DNA of 64,000 nucleotides from Parashewanella spongiae (GCF_004358345.1 NZ_CP037952.1:4154001-4218000); one strand, 5' to 3'. Positions 47,368 through 58,176 are shown, counted from the first letter of the stretch. The notes: generated by a model from the letters alone, not told the origin. Program-made: numbers and translations.

Positions 47368-48375
47368 ATGCGCTTAATATCATCAGCGGTTATCAGTCTA
47401 GTAATTTGTGCTGTTCTACCCAGTTATGCCGACGAAACGAGTGCTCCAGAAGTTCTGAAATCTGAATTTATTGCGCAGCAAGTCCGCAACGGAATGACTA
47501 AGCAGGAAGTCACTTCTATTCTTGATAAAGCTCACTTTCAACAAACTATTATCGATTCTATTTCTCGTCCCTGGGAAGCCAAACCTTGGTATCAATATTA
47601 TCCCATATTTTTAACGGACAATCGGCTTGAGGCAGGATTATCATTTTGGAAAAAAAATAAAGATGTCATCGCTCGCGCCGCTAAAAAGTTTCAAGTAGAT
47701 CCACAAATCATTGTCGCAATCATTGGCGTCGAAACCTATTACGGTAAGTACTTAGGTAAACATTCAGTACTTGATGCGTTATATACGCTCGGTTTTTACT
47801 ACCCTCCTCGCGCTAAATTTTTTCGTGGGCAATTAGGTGATTTATTAAAACTAACCAAAGAAGAACATTTGGATATTAACAACCTAAAAGGTTCATACGC
47901 TGGCGCAATGGGCTACGGACAGTTTATTCCTTCAAGCTATCGCTATTATGCAGTTGATTTTGACGGGAACGGCAGCCGTGACTTAATCGGAAGTCCAGCA
48001 GATGCTATTGGCAGTGTAGCGAACTATTTACACAAACATGGCTGGCAAAAAGGTATGCCAACGACCATAGAACTCGTCAATGAAAGTGATTCAGCTCCTG
48101 AAACAGCACCCTGGAGTGGGAAAAGATTAAAACTAAAAGCCGCCGATATTCTCACACCTCAATTACACCTTAAACACAGTATTGATATTGATATTGCTCA
48201 ACCAGCAATACTGATTGAATTACAACAAGAAAGCGATAAAGAGTATTGGCTCGGTTTGAAAAATTTCTATGTCATTACTCGTTATAATCATAGCCCTTTG
48301 TATGCAATGGCCGTCTATCAATTTAGCCAACAACTTAAACAATCATACGAAAAGCAGGCTCATGAGAAACAATAA
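47368..48375 (+). CDS. mltB: Membrane-bound lytic murein transglycosylase B
   Basis: MltB cleaves glycan strands to anhydromuropeptides. The product (335 residues from ATG 47368) has a signal peptide ending near PSYA-DE and the transglycosylase signatures [15 protein letters not shown] (catalytic glutamate) and [28 protein letters not shown]. No lipobox cysteine is seen, unlike E. coli MltB, so it may be soluble. The ATG at 47356 is an alternative. It overlaps rlpA by 14 bp. Confidence 0.93.
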   Translation: MRLISSAVISLVICAVLPSYADETSAPEVLKSEFIAQQVRNGMTKQEVTSILDKAHFQQTIIDSISRPWEAKPWYQYYPIFLTDNRLEAGLSFWKKNKDVIARAAKKFQVDPQIIVAIIGVETYYGKYLGKHSVLDALYTLGFYYPPRAKFFRGQLGDLLKLTKEEHLDINNLKGSYAGAMGYGQFIPSSYRYYAVDFDGNGSRDLIGSPADAIGSVANYLHKHGWQKGMPTTIELVNESDSAPETAPWSGKRLKLKAADILTPQLHLKHSIDIDIAQPAILIELQQESDKEYWLGLKNFYVITRYNHSPLYAMAVYQFSQQLKQSYEKQAHEKQ

Positions 48376-49153
48376 CTTTATTTTATTTTCCATTATTACT
48401 TTCGTGGTAATGTCATTAATAGGCTGCGGTTCGTCAAGTAGCCAACGCTATCATTTAAAAAATGATTCTGCACCAATTAATCCTCCAGATTTGTCTAAAA
48501 TCGAAGATGCACAACCACGTTATGAACCTCATTCCCGCCAAGGAAATAAACCTTATGAAGTGTTCAACAAAAATTATCAAGTTTTACCCACTGCGAAAGA
48601 TTATGCGGAGGTAGGAAAAGCTTCTTATTATGGTTCAAAATTTCATGGCTACCTGACGTCTAATGGTGAAGTGTATGACATGTTTTCCATGTCTGGTGCG
48701 CATAAATCTTTACCGCTTCCAAGTTTTGTGCGTGTTACCAACCTTGATAACAACAAGCAAGTCATTGTCAGAATTAATGATCGAGGACCGTTTCATGCAG
48801 AGCGAATTATCGACCTTTCCTATGCGGCCGCTTATAAGCTAGATATGCTTAAGCAAGGTGTATCCAACGTTAAATTAGAAGCTATTCACATTGAAGCCCC
48901 GACAGAAAGCTCGTTTTTGTCAGCATCCACGCAAAAACATTACATACAAATTGTTGCATCTAAAGATAAAAAACGTTTGCTATTGATTGGTAAAGAGCTT
49001 GAGTCAAAATACAACTTATCTGCTAGAGTAAAAAGCGTGAAAGGACTGCATAAATTGCAACTCGGCCCAATGCTACATCCATTATTGGCCGAAAAACTTT
49101 TACAAACAATAAGACAACAAGGCTACCCACAAAGTTATTTACTTACAGATTGA
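48362..49153 (+). CDS. rlpA: Rare lipoprotein A, septal/peptidoglycan transglycosylase
   Basis: RlpA cuts peptidoglycan strands that lack stem peptides. The 263-residue product has a lipoprotein signal ending in LIGC, a double-psi beta-barrel ([19 protein letters not shown]; catalytic histidine in SGAHKSLP and aspartate in VRINDRGPF) and a C-terminal SPOR domain for denuded glycans. The ATG at 48362 lies inside the mltB end. Confidence 0.95.
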   Translation: MRNNNFILFSIITFVVMSLIGCGSSSSQRYHLKNDSAPINPPDLSKIEDAQPRYEPHSRQGNKPYEVFNKNYQVLPTAKDYAEVGKASYYGSKFHGYLTSNGEVYDMFSMSGAHKSLPLPSFVRVTNLDNNKQVIVRINDRGPFHAERIIDLSYAAAYKLDMLKQGVSNVKLEAIHIEAPTESSFLSASTQKHYIQIVASKDKKRLLLIGKELESKYNLSARVKSVKGLHKLQLGPMLHPLLAEKLLQTIRQQGYPQSYLLTD

Positions 49154-49257
49154 AAAATAATTACATTTCAATGAACTTTATGTAATATCAAAAGTCAAAC
49201 AGCTAATGCTATACTGTCGTCCAATATGTCTAACATCAACCAAAACGTGCCTAATTA

Positions 49258-50421
49258 ATGATGAGTTTATTGAAAACCCCTGGTAAAGCATTATTGCTTT
49301 CTTTCGTTTCTTTTTCTTCTTTTGCTGTACCGGTTGTTATTCCTGAAGCACCTAGAGTTGCTGCGCAAGCCTATGTTTTGATGGATTACAATACAGGCCA
49401 AATCATTGCCGAAGAAAGCGCTTATAATCTACTCAACCCTGCGAGTTTAACAAAAATGATGACCAGTTATGTAATTGGTCATGAATTGAAGTCTGGCAAT
49501 ATTAAAGAGGAGGATGAAGTCACCATCTCCACTAATGCTTGGTCGAAAAACTTCCCTGATTCGTCAAAAATGTTCATTGAAGCCGGTAAAAAAGTCACTG
49601 TTTCAGATCTCAATCGCGGCATTATTATCCAATCAGGTAACGATGCTTGTGTGGCAATGGCTGAACATATTGCTGGCACTGAAGATGGTTTTGTTGACTT
49701 AATGAACTCATGGGCAAAACAGCTTAATATGACTGACAGTCATTTTGAAAACTCTCATGGTCTTGATTCTTCTGAGCACAAAACGACTGCATATGATATG
49801 GCATTATTGGGTGCGGCGCTCATCCGTGATGTACCCGAAGAGTACGCCATTTATAAACAAAAATCGTTTACGTATAACAACATTAAGCAATATAACCGTA
49901 ACAGCTTGTTATGGGACAACAGTATGAATGTTGATGGCATTAAAACTGGCCACACATCAGGTGCAGGTTATAATTTAGTCGCTTCGGCTACCAAAAATAA
50001 TATGCGCTTAGTTTCAGTGGTTATGGGCGCAAAAAGTACTGCAGCTCGCAAAGCTGAAAGCAAAAAGCTATTAAATTACGGCTTTCGCTTTTTCAAAACA
50101 TTAGTGCCATACAAAGCTGGTGACAGCTTTGTTACTCAGAATATTTGGTTTGGCGATAAAGAGACTATCGATTTAGGTGTCAATACCGATACGCCAATCA
50201 CGGTTCGTCGTGGCGCAGAAAAAGAGCTTCAAGCTCATTTTGAATTAACAAAAGAAATTGCGGCACCGATTGCTAAAGGTGAAACTGTAGGACGCATTTA
50301 TTTTCAACTTGATGGTAAAGATATCGCCCAATTTCCACTCGTCACTTTGCAAGAAGTTAATGAAGGTAGCTGGTTTAGCAAACTTACTGATTACTTTAAA
50401 AAGAAAATAGCTGATTTCTAG
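49258..50421 (+). CDS. dacA: D-alanyl-D-alanine carboxypeptidase (PBP5/6 type)
   Basis: DacA trims the terminal D-alanine of pentapeptides. The 387-residue product has a signal peptide (to about residue 24), the SLTK active-site motif, SGN in IIQSGNDACVAMAEH, KTG in DGIKTGHTSGAGYNL, and a C-terminal amphipathic helix (WFSKLTDYFKKKIADF) for membrane attachment. It closes the wall cluster; a terminator follows. The ybeD-lipB-lipA genes that usually come next are missing. Confidence 0.97.
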   Translation: MMSLLKTPGKALLLSFVSFSSFAVPVVIPEAPRVAAQAYVLMDYNTGQIIAEESAYNLLNPASLTKMMTSYVIGHELKSGNIKEEDEVTISTNAWSKNFPDSSKMFIEAGKKVTVSDLNRGIIIQSGNDACVAMAEHIAGTEDGFVDLMNSWAKQLNMTDSHFENSHGLDSSEHKTTAYDMALLGAALIRDVPEEYAIYKQKSFTYNNIKQYNRNSLLWDNSMNVDGIKTGHTSGAGYNLVASATKNNMRLVSVVMGAKSTAARKAESKKLLNYGFRFFKTLVPYKAGDSFVTQNIWFGDKETIDLGVNTDTPITVRRGAEKELQAHFELTKEIAAPIAKGETVGRIYFQLDGKDIAQFPLVTLQEVNEGSWFSKLTDYFKKKIADF

Positions 50422-50435
50422 CAGCTCTCTCTTCA

Positions 50436-50460
50436 AAGGCGCTTTATGCGCCTTTTTATT
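50436..50460 (+). terminator. Rho-independent terminator after dacA
   Basis: The stem AAGGCGC / GCGCCTT with loop TTTAT and a following T run lies 15 bp after dacA. Confidence 0.9.
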
Positions 50461-50479
50461 TACATCTTATTTCTTAAAT

Positions 50480-50929
50480 TTATCCTCCTTCTTTACATTC
50501 ACCATCTATTTCAATTTTTCTGTTTAAAATAGTACGTCTTAACTCTATATACCCGTCTCGACAATACTGATTCTGTTTCAGTGTTTCTCGCAATCCATGT
50601 TCAGCGGCAAGTTCCCATTGATCATTTTTTTGCTTTTTAGCTAAGTACTCACGCTTTAATTCTGATCGACTTTTAGATTTTTGTGAAATGCGTTTTTCAT
50701 GAGGTAATGGTTCGTTGTTCAGACGAGTTGCCCCTATTTTAGTGATAGTATAAGTGAACAATTTTAAACCGTTACTCTTCATTTCCGTAGTAAAGCTATC
50801 TTTAACTTGGCCAACATAATCAGCATCATTAAGAACAGGTTTTGACGAACAACTAGAGAGCAACACGACTATTGCTATAGCTTGAAAACAACCATTAATA
50901 TTAAAGCCTGTTCTGATATGAAGTGACAT
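50480..50929 (-). CDS. Hypothetical lipoprotein
   Basis: No family is recognised for this 149-residue protein. A hydrophobic N-terminus ends in LLSSC, a lipobox, so it is probably a lipoprotein. The rest is polar and basic, with two cysteines near the end (QYCRDGY and GECKEGG). The ATG at 50929 has AAGGG at good spacing; the ATG at 50935 is too close to it. It is convergent with dacA. Confidence 0.65.
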   Translation of the reverse strand: MSLHIRTGFNINGCFQAIAIVVLLSSCSSKPVLNDADYVGQVKDSFTTEMKSNGLKLFTYTITKIGATRLNNEPLPHEKRISQKSKSRSELKREYLAKKQKNDQWELAAEHGLRETLKQNQYCRDGYIELRRTILNRKIEIDGECKEGG

Positions 50930-50987
50930 AAACATCCCTTTGATCTAAAAAAGGCGTTCAATCTCTTGAACACCCATAAAAAATAAA

Positions 50988-51353
50988 TTACTTTGCTGAC
51001 AACACTAAATCATTAAAATATCTATTAATTTCATCAGATTCATACAACCAAGTAACCTTCTTCCCTTCTTCAATTCGAAGACAAGGTACTTTTACTTTAC
51101 CACCTTGAGTTTCAAGTACTTGGCGATTATCGGCTAACTTGGCGTCTACAAGTTTAATATTGAGTCCTTGACGACGTATTTCCCTGCGCACTTTGACACA
51201 AAACGGGCAAGCCGCAAATTGATAGAGTTGTAACAACTTGGTTAAATCATCCAGCTTTGCTTGGAGTTCAGCAGAGTGCTGGGCTTTTTTCGGAGCAAAT
51301 ATAAAATTTAACAGCAAAATAATACGACCTAGCACCCAACGAATAACAAACAT
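50988..51353 (-). CDS. Glutaredoxin-family protein with N-terminal membrane anchor
   Basis: The 121-residue protein has an N-terminal hydrophobic helix (about 3-20) and a glutaredoxin domain with the CPFC active site in LYQFAACPFCVKVRR and a cis-proline in KVKVPCLRIE. It is likely a membrane-anchored thiol reductase; the partner is unknown. GAGG precedes the start codon. Confidence 0.85.
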   Translation of the reverse strand: MFVIRWVLGRIILLLNFIFAPKKAQHSAELQAKLDDLTKLLQLYQFAACPFCVKVRREIRRQGLNIKLVDAKLADNRQVLETQGGKVKVPCLRIEEGKKVTWLYESDEINRYFNDLVLSAK

Positions 51354-51515
51354 GATCTACCTCAAATAATTGAATATTTTGAAAGTGTACCCAATAAGGT
51401 TGTCATATCATAGGCGTTTATCACTGAGCTGTTTGAAAAAACTCCACTTAATACCCAAAGCTATAAAAAGTCCTTTACCTTTCACGGGGCTTTTAGCATA
51501 ATGCCCCACATCGAC

Positions 51516-51592
51516 AGGGGTGTAGCTCCAATTGGTAGAGCGCCGGTCTCCAAAACCGGATGTTGTGAGTTCGAATCTCTCCACCCCTGCCA
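51516..51592 (+). tRNA. tRNA-Trp (CCA anticodon)
   Basis: The 77-nt sequence folds into a full cloverleaf. The acceptor stem AGGGGTG pairs with CACCCCT, the anticodon loop reads CTCCAAA with CCA at 51550-51552, the T loop is TTCGAAT, and CCA is encoded at the end. It closely resembles E. coli tRNA-Trp. It is followed by its own terminator and is not next to secE-nusG as in many gammaproteobacteria. Confidence 0.98.
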
Positions 51593-51601
51593 AAATTTAG
51601 A

Positions 51602-51627
51602 AAGCCTAGCAGCAATGCTAGGCTTTT
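51602..51627 (+). terminator. Rho-independent terminator after tRNA-Trp
   Basis: The perfect stem AAGCCTAGCA / TGCTAGGCTT with loop GCAA and a T run lies 9 bp after the tRNA. Confidence 0.92.
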
Positions 51628-51856
51628 GCTTTTTATAGCATTTATTATTTTTACTTACTTTTTTGCCCCTTGCAATTATCCAACTGCAACTAATGTCACA
51701 TTTTTATTGTGACCAACTGTGACCACATCGAGATCAAGCAATAAATAATAGTAACTATTCAGTCTATTGATCAAATGTATCAAGTAGATGCCCATTAAAC
51801 GACAGTTGTAGAGTCTTTGATGCACTGATACTTTGTTTGCGACAACTTGATATGTT

Positions 51857-52217
51857 ATACCAATAAAGTAATTAATCTCTCACTCAGCAAGAGCTAAAGG
51901 GTTCAGTGCAAGACAAGCTCGAAGTGCTATATTCCCTACGGCCGCCGCCATACACAACTGGCATTCAATGCACTTCGTGCTTTTGTCAGGATAATTCAAG
52001 TGCTTGTAACGCAGTAATGGAACCCTTTAGTCTTGCCCTTCGGAGCTTGTATGTGCTCACTTTGGTTTATAAAGAATACTTCTCAAAATTGTCTTGACGT
52101 AGCAATGTAATAACGACAGTTTTGTGTGTCGGTAACAACTATGCCTTCATCAATTTCGATTGCACTTTGAGCACATACATAGCTCTGAGTTGAGCATTTA
52201 ATTACTGTAATTGGTAT
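51857..52217. repeat. Family A mini-element (copy A6)
   Basis: This is a full copy of about 361 bp, oriented as A2, with ends ATACCAAT and ATTACTGTAATTGGTAT. The left terminal repeat has a small change (AATAAAGTAATTAA). It lies between tRNA-Trp and ahpC. Confidence 0.88.
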
Positions 52218-52448
52218 AACGACAAGTACACCACAAAAAACAAAGTTAGTTCGCCCCAATGGACGAGGAATTAAACCCCGAAGAGATTAAAAATACCTTC
52301 TTAATTTATTTAATCTACAAAACAGATTACAGCAATAGATTTTATCAGCTATACAAGATTAACTAACTCACATAATATTCATTCCAACACAGACAGACTC
52401 GTTAATGAGTCAAGACAATATTAATTACCAATACACTTGGAGTGAAAC
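52218..52448. promoter_or_regulatory. Promoter region of ahpC
   Basis: This 231-bp A+T-rich stretch must hold the ahpC promoter. I could not fit a convincing OxyR site to it; only a partial ATAG/CTAT pair at about 52336-52353 is visible, at the wrong spacing. Confidence 0.4.
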
Positions 52449-53018
52449 ATGACACAGTCAATCATCAACACAAAAATCAAACCATTCAAAGCAACGGCTT
52501 TTCATAAAGGTGAATTTGTTGAAGTTACAGAGCAAGATTTATTAAACAAATGGGCTGTTGTTTTTTTCTACCCTGCTGACTTTACTTTTGTATGCCCAAC
52601 AGAACTTGGCGACATGGCAGAGCATTATGCAAAGTTGCAAGAAATGGGTGTTGAAGTGTACTCCGTATCAACGGATAAGCACTTCACTCATAAAGCATGG
52701 CACGACACGTCTGACACCATTAACCAAATCCAATTTCCAATGATTGGCGACCCAACTGGCGTAATTAGCCGCAACTTCGGTGTATTAGTTGAAGAAGACG
52801 GCGTTGCACTTCGCGGTACTTTTGTAAGTAACCCTGAAGGCGAAATCAAAATTGCAGAGGTGCATGACTTAGGTATTGGCCGCAGTGCGTCAGAGTTGCT
52901 CCGTAAGATTCAAGCGGCACAATATGTTGCAACCCATGACGGTGAAGTTTGTCCAGCAGCATGGACACCAGGTGAAGCTACATTAGCGCCTTCTTTAGAT
53001 TTAGTTGGCAAGATTTAA
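52449..53018 (+). CDS. ahpC: Alkyl hydroperoxide reductase subunit C (peroxiredoxin)
   Basis: AhpC reduces hydrogen peroxide and organic peroxides. The 189-residue protein has the peroxidatic cysteine in FTFVCPTE and the resolving cysteine in GEVCPAAW, typical of the AhpC/Prx1 group. TTGGAGTG precedes the ATG. AhpF, its reductase, is the next gene. Confidence 0.98.
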   Translation: MTQSIINTKIKPFKATAFHKGEFVEVTEQDLLNKWAVVFFYPADFTFVCPTELGDMAEHYAKLQEMGVEVYSVSTDKHFTHKAWHDTSDTINQIQFPMIGDPTGVISRNFGVLVEEDGVALRGTFVSNPEGEIKIAEVHDLGIGRSASELLRKIQAAQYVATHDGEVCPAAWTPGEATLAPSLDLVGKI

Positions 53019-53044
53019 ATCGATTAAATAAATCATCACCTTTA

Positions 53045-53079
53045 CTGGCCTGCTCTTTAGGTGTAGGCCAGATTTTTTT
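53045..53079 (+). terminator. Intercistronic terminator/attenuator between ahpC and ahpF
   Basis: The stem CTGGCCT / AGGCCAG with a 13-nt loop is followed by ATTTTTTT. It should end many ahpC transcripts and keep ahpF expression lower than ahpC. Confidence 0.8.
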
Positions 53080-53112
53080 CATCTTGCATTCTTTTTATTT
53101 TTGGGAGTCATC

Positions 53113-54675
53113 ATGTTAGATATTAATTTAAAAAAACAACTCGAAGCTTATCTGGCAAACCTAACACGTCCTATTGAGCTGCACCTTAGTGCTGATGACT
53201 CAAGTAAAGGAATAGAACTGGCTAACCTTGCCAATGAGATAACGATATTATCGAATAAAATTACTCTTCATCGAGTTGAAAATGATCGCCGTCAGCTGCT
53301 GACTATCGTTAATCCTGAAAATAACAGCCAAATCAGCTTTGCTGGTATTCCAATGGGACATGAATTTACTTCTTTAGTGCTAGCACTTCTTCATTCTGGC
53401 GGCCACCCTATTAAATTAGATGCGGATGTTATCGATCAAATTCGAACATTAGAGGGAAGTTTTAAATTTGAAACCTTCATTTCTCTCAGCTGTCAAAACT
53501 GCCCAGATGTGGTGCAGGCCATTAATATAATGGCGGCGATTAATCCTAACATTACCAATGTAATGATCGATGGCGCTTTGTACCAAGATGAAGTGAATGC
53601 TCGTAATATTATGGCCGTACCTTCTGTTTACCTCAATGGTGAAGTGTTTAGCCAAGGTAGAATAAGTTTAAAGGATATCCTTGCACGTATTGATACGGAT
53701 TCAGTGAAAAAGCAAGCCGATAAAATTTCAGCCAAAGAAGAGTTTGACGTACTCGTTGTTGGCGGTGGCCCTGCTGGTGCAAGTGCAGCAATATATGCAG
53801 CACGAAAAGGATTAAGAACGGGTATTGTTGCCGATAAATTTGGTGGGCAAGTCAGTGAAACCGTTGGGATCGAAAATTTTATATCAGTAAAAGCAACAGA
53901 AGGCCCAAAGCTGGTCGCCAATCTCGAAGAGCACGTAAAAGATTACGACGTCGATATCATGGACGGTCAACGTGCGAGCCGATTAATTAACGGTCGCAAC
54001 TTTCAACTTGAACTTGAGTCAGGCGCTCAACTTAGCAGTAAAACTGTACTTATTGCGACAGGTGCCCGTTGGAGAGAAATGAATGTTCCTGGTGAACAAG
54101 AATACCGTGGAAAAGGCGTTGCTTATTGCCCCCATTGTGATGGTCCATTATTCAAAGGAAAGCGCGTTGCCGTGATTGGTGGTGGAAACTCAGGTATTGA
54201 AGCTGCGATTGATCTTGCTGGAATCGTTGAGCACGTTACTGTTCTTGAATTTGATAGCAAATTAAGAGCTGATGAAGTTTTACAAACTAAAGCTAACTCC
54301 ATGGGGAACATCGATATTATCACTCAAGCTCAAACAACTGAAGTCGTTGGTGACGGTGCTCGTGTTCAAGGACTAAATTATACAAATCGAGCGACGGGCG
54401 AAACCCATCATATTGAGCTTGCGGGCATTTTTGTTCAAATAGGCTTAGTCCCAAATACCGAATGGATTAAAGACGGTATTTTAATGAATAGCCGCGGTGA
54501 AATTGTTGTTGATAATAAAGGTCAAACAAGTATTCCCGGTGTATTCGCCGCAGGAGATGTTACTGACAGCGCCTATAAACAAATCATTATTGCCATGGGA
54601 AGCGGTGCTAACGCTTCATTAGGTGCTTTTGATTACATGATTCGTTTAGAAGAGCCTTTGGTTGACGCCGCTTAA
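53113..54675 (+). CDS. ahpF: Alkyl hydroperoxide reductase subunit F
   Basis: AhpF passes electrons from NADH through FAD and two disulfides to AhpC. The 520-residue protein has an N-terminal domain with the CQNC active site (in [14 protein letters not shown]), an FAD-binding [15 protein letters not shown], the CPHC redox site in [14 protein letters not shown], and the NADH-binding [17 protein letters not shown] lies ahead of ATG 53113. Confidence 0.97.
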   Translation: MLDINLKKQLEAYLANLTRPIELHLSADDSSKGIELANLANEITILSNKITLHRVENDRRQLLTIVNPENNSQISFAGIPMGHEFTSLVLALLHSGGHPIKLDADVIDQIRTLEGSFKFETFISLSCQNCPDVVQAINIMAAINPNITNVMIDGALYQDEVNARNIMAVPSVYLNGEVFSQGRISLKDILARIDTDSVKKQADKISAKEEFDVLVVGGGPAGASAAIYAARKGLRTGIVADKFGGQVSETVGIENFISVKATEGPKLVANLEEHVKDYDVDIMDGQRASRLINGRNFQLELESGAQLSSKTVLIATGARWREMNVPGEQEYRGKGVAYCPHCDGPLFKGKRVAVIGGGNSGIEAAIDLAGIVEHVTVLEFDSKLRADEVLQTKANSMGNIDIITQAQTTEVVGDGARVQGLNYTNRATGETHHIELAGIFVQIGLVPNTEWIKDGILMNSRGEIVVDNKGQTSIPGVFAAGDVTDSAYKQIIIAMGSGANASLGAFDYMIRLEEPLVDAA

Positions 54676-54692
54676 ATAAATTTACATATCTA

Positions 54693-54735
54693 AAAAAAGC
54701 CGCATCGCCTAAATATTGGGCGATGCGGCTTTTTC
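54693..54735 (+). terminator. Rho-independent terminator after ahpF
   Basis: The stem AAAGCCGCATCGCC / GGGCGATGCGGCTTT with a short A/T loop ends in a T run. It is the strongest terminator in the window. Confidence 0.93.
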
Positions 54736-55152
54736 ACTCAAATAAAACCAATATTATATTAACAAGTATTTTACTAAAAAATTAACTCGCCTAAAAAATA
54801 ACAAATTAGATTACCAACAACATTTATCATATCCACATCAAAAAAACATTTTAAAAGAAGTAGTAATTTATAACGATTTTATCACGACACTTTTATTTTA
54901 ATTCTTACAATAAAAACTTTTTTAATAATACCGATGAAATTTACCCACAATAAAACAACAAGTTAAAATAACTCCCATCACTCCATTATGATTTTTTAAT
55001 GTTATTTTCAATAATTAAATAAAAAATTGAAATTAAACAATTGTACTACAGGTTATTAACTTTGAAGTCACCAAAATAACAAATGAATAGGCCATAAAAA
55101 TTAATTTGGCTTATTTAAAAAATAATTAACCAATAGAGAGTGAAGGGTGTAT
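54736..55152. promoter_or_regulatory. Long A+T-rich leader of the TonB-dependent receptor
   Basis: This stretch of about 417 bp is very A+T-rich and has no ORF or dispersed repeat. It should contain the receptor promoter and any operators. I saw no clear Fur box or riboswitch. Confidence 0.45.
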
Positions 55153-58125
55153 ATGAAAAAGTTTACTCGTTCAAAAATAACTCAATCAATAAAATTTGCC
55201 TGTTATATGGGCACAGCAGTTACATTATTGTCACCAATGGCGAACGCGGCTGAAGTTACTAATGAAGGAGCTGATAATGTTGAGCGTATTCAGGTTACTG
55301 GGTCTCGAATTCGGTCAACAGATCTTCAAGAATTCACTCCTGTACAAACTATTAGCGGAGCGGAAATCGATACGTCAAGTGTCGCGAACATTCAAGAATT
55401 ACTTCTTAAAAACCCTGCATTTGGCTCTCCTGGTATCAGCCGTACCAACTCGAACTTTTCGACTTCTAGCGCCGGTGTAGCTACGGTAGATTTAAGAAAT
55501 CTAGGTTCTTCAAGAACACTTGTTTTAGTTAATGGTAAAAGAGTTGTTTCAGGTATTCCTGGATCATCTGCTGTTGATTTAAACACAATTCCTGCACAGT
55601 TCATCGAGCGAGTTGAAGTTATCAGCGGTGGTGCATCAGCGGTCTATGGTTCTGACGCTTTAGCTGGTGTTGTAAATATTATTTTGAAAAAAGATTTCGA
55701 AGGTTTGGAGCTGGAAGGTCAGTTTGGGCAAAGCTCTGAAGGTGATGGAGAAGAATCTCAATTACAAGTTACCTTTGGTTCAACATCTGCGGATGGTAAA
55801 GGTAATGTCATGTTCCACGGTTCCTATACTGACCAAGGTGCTGTTTTTTCTCGCGATAGAGAACGCTCAGCTGTTGACCAAATATCTTTAGGTCGATTAA
55901 CTGGAGACATCAATGATGTATTCACACCTAGTCGCCCATTCTTTTCTTCTTTTCCGCCGCAAGGTAGGTTCGATGCTGGTGATACACGTTTCACTTATGA
56001 CTCAGCGGGCAATTTGATTAATTCCTTCTCCACAAACGGAAGTGATACTCAAGAAGCCAATGGCTTTAACCGCAATGCATTTCGTACTATAGCGATTCCA
56101 ACAGAACGCTACCTTTTAGCAGGTTCAGCTAATTATGAGTTCACTGAAGGATGGGTTGCATCTTTAAACGGAAATTATGCCTCATCTCAAACTCAAACAG
56201 AGCTTGAGCCGTTTCCATTTTCAACTGATGATATTTATCCCGTTGATGGGCAGGCAGCTATTGAGTACGCTAATTTCATAGAGAATGACGCTGGTGAAAT
56301 TGAAAAAATCATTCTCCGTAATGCATTTGTACCTGATGCTATCTTTGATGCTGCAACCGATACTAACGGAGATGGCCTAAAAGACATTTCATTTGCTCGC
56401 CGCCTTGCTGATATTGGTCCGCGTGGAAACATCGCTGATCGTGATTCATTTCAAATCACAGCATCTGTTGAGGGTGAATTGAGTGACACTTGGTCATTAA
56501 ATGCTTTTTACAGCTATGGCCAAACTAAAGAAAGCCAAGTTTCAAGTGGCCAAATAAACGTACTTAACTTCCGCAGTGCGTTTGAATCAGTAATCAACCC
56601 TGAAACTGGTTTAGCTGAATGTCGTGATGAGATTGCACGAGCTCAAGGTTGTGTTCCATTGAGTCCATTTGGTGAAGGTTCGATTACACCGGAAGCTGCT
56701 GCATACGTAAATGCATCTGGTTTACTTTCGACATTTGTTTCACAAAAAACAGCAGGTGTTACCTTCTCCGGTGAGCTATTCGATTTACCTGCAGGTACTG
56801 TTGGTACTGCATTTGGTGTTGATTACCGAGAAGAGTTCTCACGAGATGAATTTGATGCATTACAACAAGCAGGGTTAAACGCTGGTAATGCCATTCCACG
56901 TACTGAAGGTAAATTTGATGTCATCGAATACTTCGGTGAAGTTCAAGTACCGTTGCTTGCTGATCTTCCCTTGGTTCAGCGTTTAGATTTAAAAGCAGCC
57001 GTACGCTTTTCTGATTATTCAACCGTTGGCAATACAACAAGTTGGGACGTTGGTTTAAATTGGGCACCAATTGATGAAGTAAAACTACGCGTAGTTAGAG
57101 CTCAGTCGACTCGTGCACCAAACATTGGTGAACTTTTCTCGCCACCAAGCCAAACGTTCCCATCGGTTACCGATCCATGTGTTGATGTAACATTAACTTC
57201 CACAGGCGCTCTAGACGATGCTTGTCGTGCCGATGCTTCGGTACTGTCGAATATTCAAGCAAACGGTGGAACTTTCACCTTAAACCAATCAGATATTCAA
57301 GGTGTAAGTGGCTTTAACCGTGGTAACCCTGAACTTAAAGAAGAAGTAGGTACATCACTTGTCGCAGGCATCACTTATTCACCTGAAGGTATCCCTGTAC
57401 TAGAAAACTTCGACTTTAACTTTGATTATTTTGATATCGAAATTGAAGACGCAATCGTTAGCACACCTCGTAACTTTATTCTTGATCAGTGTTATGGTGG
57501 CGATACTACATTCTGTGACTTCATCACTCGCAGAAATGTCAGTTCAGCGACAAATAGTATTGGTTCTCTAGAGTTCGTTGATAGTGCCGTAACCAACAGT
57601 GGCGGTCTTGAAACATCAGGTTATGACATCGTGATTTCTTACTCTAAAGAATTAGAAGACTATAATTTAGTCGGTGATTTAAGTTCTCGTTTATCATATA
57701 CGCATGTTATTCGAAATGACGTTACTCCACTTCCTGGCTCTCCAGTTGATCCGTCAAATGGTGAAATTGGCGCCGCTAAGGATAAGTTTTTCTTAACTTC
57801 TTCTTATGGGTATGAAGACTACGCAATCACATGGAACATGACTTACATTGGTGAGTCATATCTTGATGATCAATTCTTATTCAACACCTTTGAAGCAGCT
57901 CCAGAATCAGCAGGTGTTGGCAGCTACATTTATCACGATGTAAATGTTAGCTATAACCCAACAGAAAACTTAGAGTTATTCGCTGGTGTTAATAACGCAT
58001 TTGATAAAGATCCTGCACCAATTTTAACCGGAGTCACAGGAAATAGCACTGGTACTGAAACTGCAGCTGGCATTTATGATCCTATCGGTCGTCGCTGGTA
58101 TGCTGGCTTTAGAATGAAATTCTAA
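55153..58125 (+). CDS. TonB-dependent outer-membrane receptor
   Basis: The 990-residue protein has a signal peptide ending ANA-AE, a TonB-box-like segment (VERIQVTGSRI), a plug domain (about 45-180, with LRNLGSSRTLVLVNGKRVV and ISGGASAVYGSDALAGVVNI) and a long barrel ending in aromatic residues (RRWYAGFRMKF). It takes up a ligand across the outer membrane with TonB-ExbB-ExbD. The barrel resembles the long receptors of Alteromonadales used for peptides or carbohydrates; the ligand is not known. AAGGG precedes ATG 55153. A terminator follows. Confidence 0.92.
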   Translation: MKKFTRSKITQSIKFACYMGTAVTLLSPMANAAEVTNEGADNVERIQVTGSRIRSTDLQEFTPVQTISGAEIDTSSVANIQELLLKNPAFGSPGISRTNSNFSTSSAGVATVDLRNLGSSRTLVLVNGKRVVSGIPGSSAVDLNTIPAQFIERVEVISGGASAVYGSDALAGVVNIILKKDFEGLELEGQFGQSSEGDGEESQLQVTFGSTSADGKGNVMFHGSYTDQGAVFSRDRERSAVDQISLGRLTGDINDVFTPSRPFFSSFPPQGRFDAGDTRFTYDSAGNLINSFSTNGSDTQEANGFNRNAFRTIAIPTERYLLAGSANYEFTEGWVASLNGNYASSQTQTELEPFPFSTDDIYPVDGQAAIEYANFIENDAGEIEKIILRNAFVPDAIFDAATDTNGDGLKDISFARRLADIGPRGNIADRDSFQITASVEGELSDTWSLNAFYSYGQTKESQVSSGQINVLNFRSAFESVINPETGLAECRDEIARAQGCVPLSPFGEGSITPEAAAYVNASGLLSTFVSQKTAGVTFSGELFDLPAGTVGTAFGVDYREEFSRDEFDALQQAGLNAGNAIPRTEGKFDVIEYFGEVQVPLLADLPLVQRLDLKAAVRFSDYSTVGNTTSWDVGLNWAPIDEVKLRVVRAQSTRAPNIGELFSPPSQTFPSVTDPCVDVTLTSTGALDDACRADASVLSNIQANGGTFTLNQSDIQGVSGFNRGNPELKEEVGTSLVAGITYSPEGIPVLENFDFNFDYFDIEIEDAIVSTPRNFILDQCYGGDTTFCDFITRRNVSSATNSIGSLEFVDSAVTNSGGLETSGYDIVISYSKELEDYNLVGDLSSRLSYTHVIRNDVTPLPGSPVDPSNGEIGAAKDKFFLTSSYGYEDYAITWNMTYIGESYLDDQFLFNTFEAAPESAGVGSYIYHDVNVSYNPTENLELFAGVNNAFDKDPAPILTGVTGNSTGTETAAGIYDPIGRRWYAGFRMKF

Positions 58126-58176
58126 ACCAAGCTTACATAATTAATCGTTTACCTTGATGTAGCTGTTTTCAGCGTA

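Noticed and set aside
51906-52097. Small frame inside copy A6, and a similar one in A5 at 39832
   Set aside because: They are not conserved between family A copies.
52330-52360. OxyR site upstream of ahpC
   Set aside because: ATAG and CTAT are present, but their spacing is 10 rather than 7 and the second half is missing.
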